From an uncultured Prevotellaceae bacterium (GTDB taxonomy: Bacteria > Bacteroidota > Bacteroidia > Bacteroidales > Bacteroidaceae): a stretch of 35,131 nucleotides of DNA. Below are positions 33,379 to 35,131 of this stretch, piece by piece. Positions within the stretch are counted from its first letter, which is position 1. Each line of letters begins with the position of its first letter. The position numbers and the translations under genes are program-made. Location of the stretch: assembly GCA_902786665.1 (NCBI GenBank), contig CADADN010000045.1:1-35131 (forward strand), in the 5' to 3' direction. The notes beneath the pieces are model-generated. The model saw nothing but the letters and a program-made list of their open reading frames with translations. It was not told where the DNA came from and did not search any database.

Positions 33379-35131
<1,753 letters not shown>

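Overview
The window reads as a chromosomal segment of a member of the Bacteroidales, most likely Prevotellaceae. The evidence is promoter boxes of the Bacteroidota type (TTTG, about 19 nt, TAnnTTTG), no obvious Shine-Dalgarno sites, A-rich leaders before start codons, secreted proteins with dockerin-like tails and 'ISGRKV..KGVYIVNGKK' ends, and an arabinose gene set with a NUDIX-type AraR as described in Bacteroides. I see no rRNA, tRNA, CRISPR array, prophage or classical IS.

Layout. (1) 1-6090, plus strand: five secreted or small proteins. These are a large dockerin-tailed protein cut by the window edge, a related protein without dockerin, a small stand-alone dockerin protein overlapping it, a protein with a cohesin-like N-terminal domain, and a 61-residue Gly/acid-rich peptide. 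(2) 6243-13781, minus strand: a secreted unknown, recA, a carboxynorspermidine-dehydrogenase-like enzyme, an unknown with a dyad-covered promoter, an OprO/P-like porin, rlmD and (13326-13781) rpiB. (3) 13326-26017, minus strand: a pentose cluster. In transcription order it is secreted mutarotase, Na+/sugar symporter, NUDIX regulator araR, araD, araA, a four-helix-bundle (23S-IVP type) gene, ribulokinase araB, GH51 arabinofuranosidase, transketolase and rpiB. This is a complete route from arabinosides outside the cytoplasm to the pentose phosphate pathway. (4) 26254-29975, minus strand: a galactose cluster (cytosolic mutarotase, GluP/FucP-type MFS transporter, galactokinase). (5) 30200-34995, minus strand: folC, dnaJ, grpE and an ABC-F ATPase whose second half has lost its P-loop and its catalytic Glu.

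Most striking structure. The spacers are not random. Many minus-strand stop codons are followed within about 0-20 nt by a short-period direct-repeat array (7-, 9-, 10- or 11-nt units, many built on CTAG). Arrays are near-homogeneous within a spacer but usually differ between spacers. The araA-araB spacer is the extreme case: a four-helix-bundle gene lies between two inward-facing 48-nt inverted repeats, each made of four 11-nt units ending in GGGACA. It looks like a small non-autonomous cargo unit set into an operon. The other leads are the cohesin/dockerin neighbourhood at the left end and a repeat-borne promoter at the right end.
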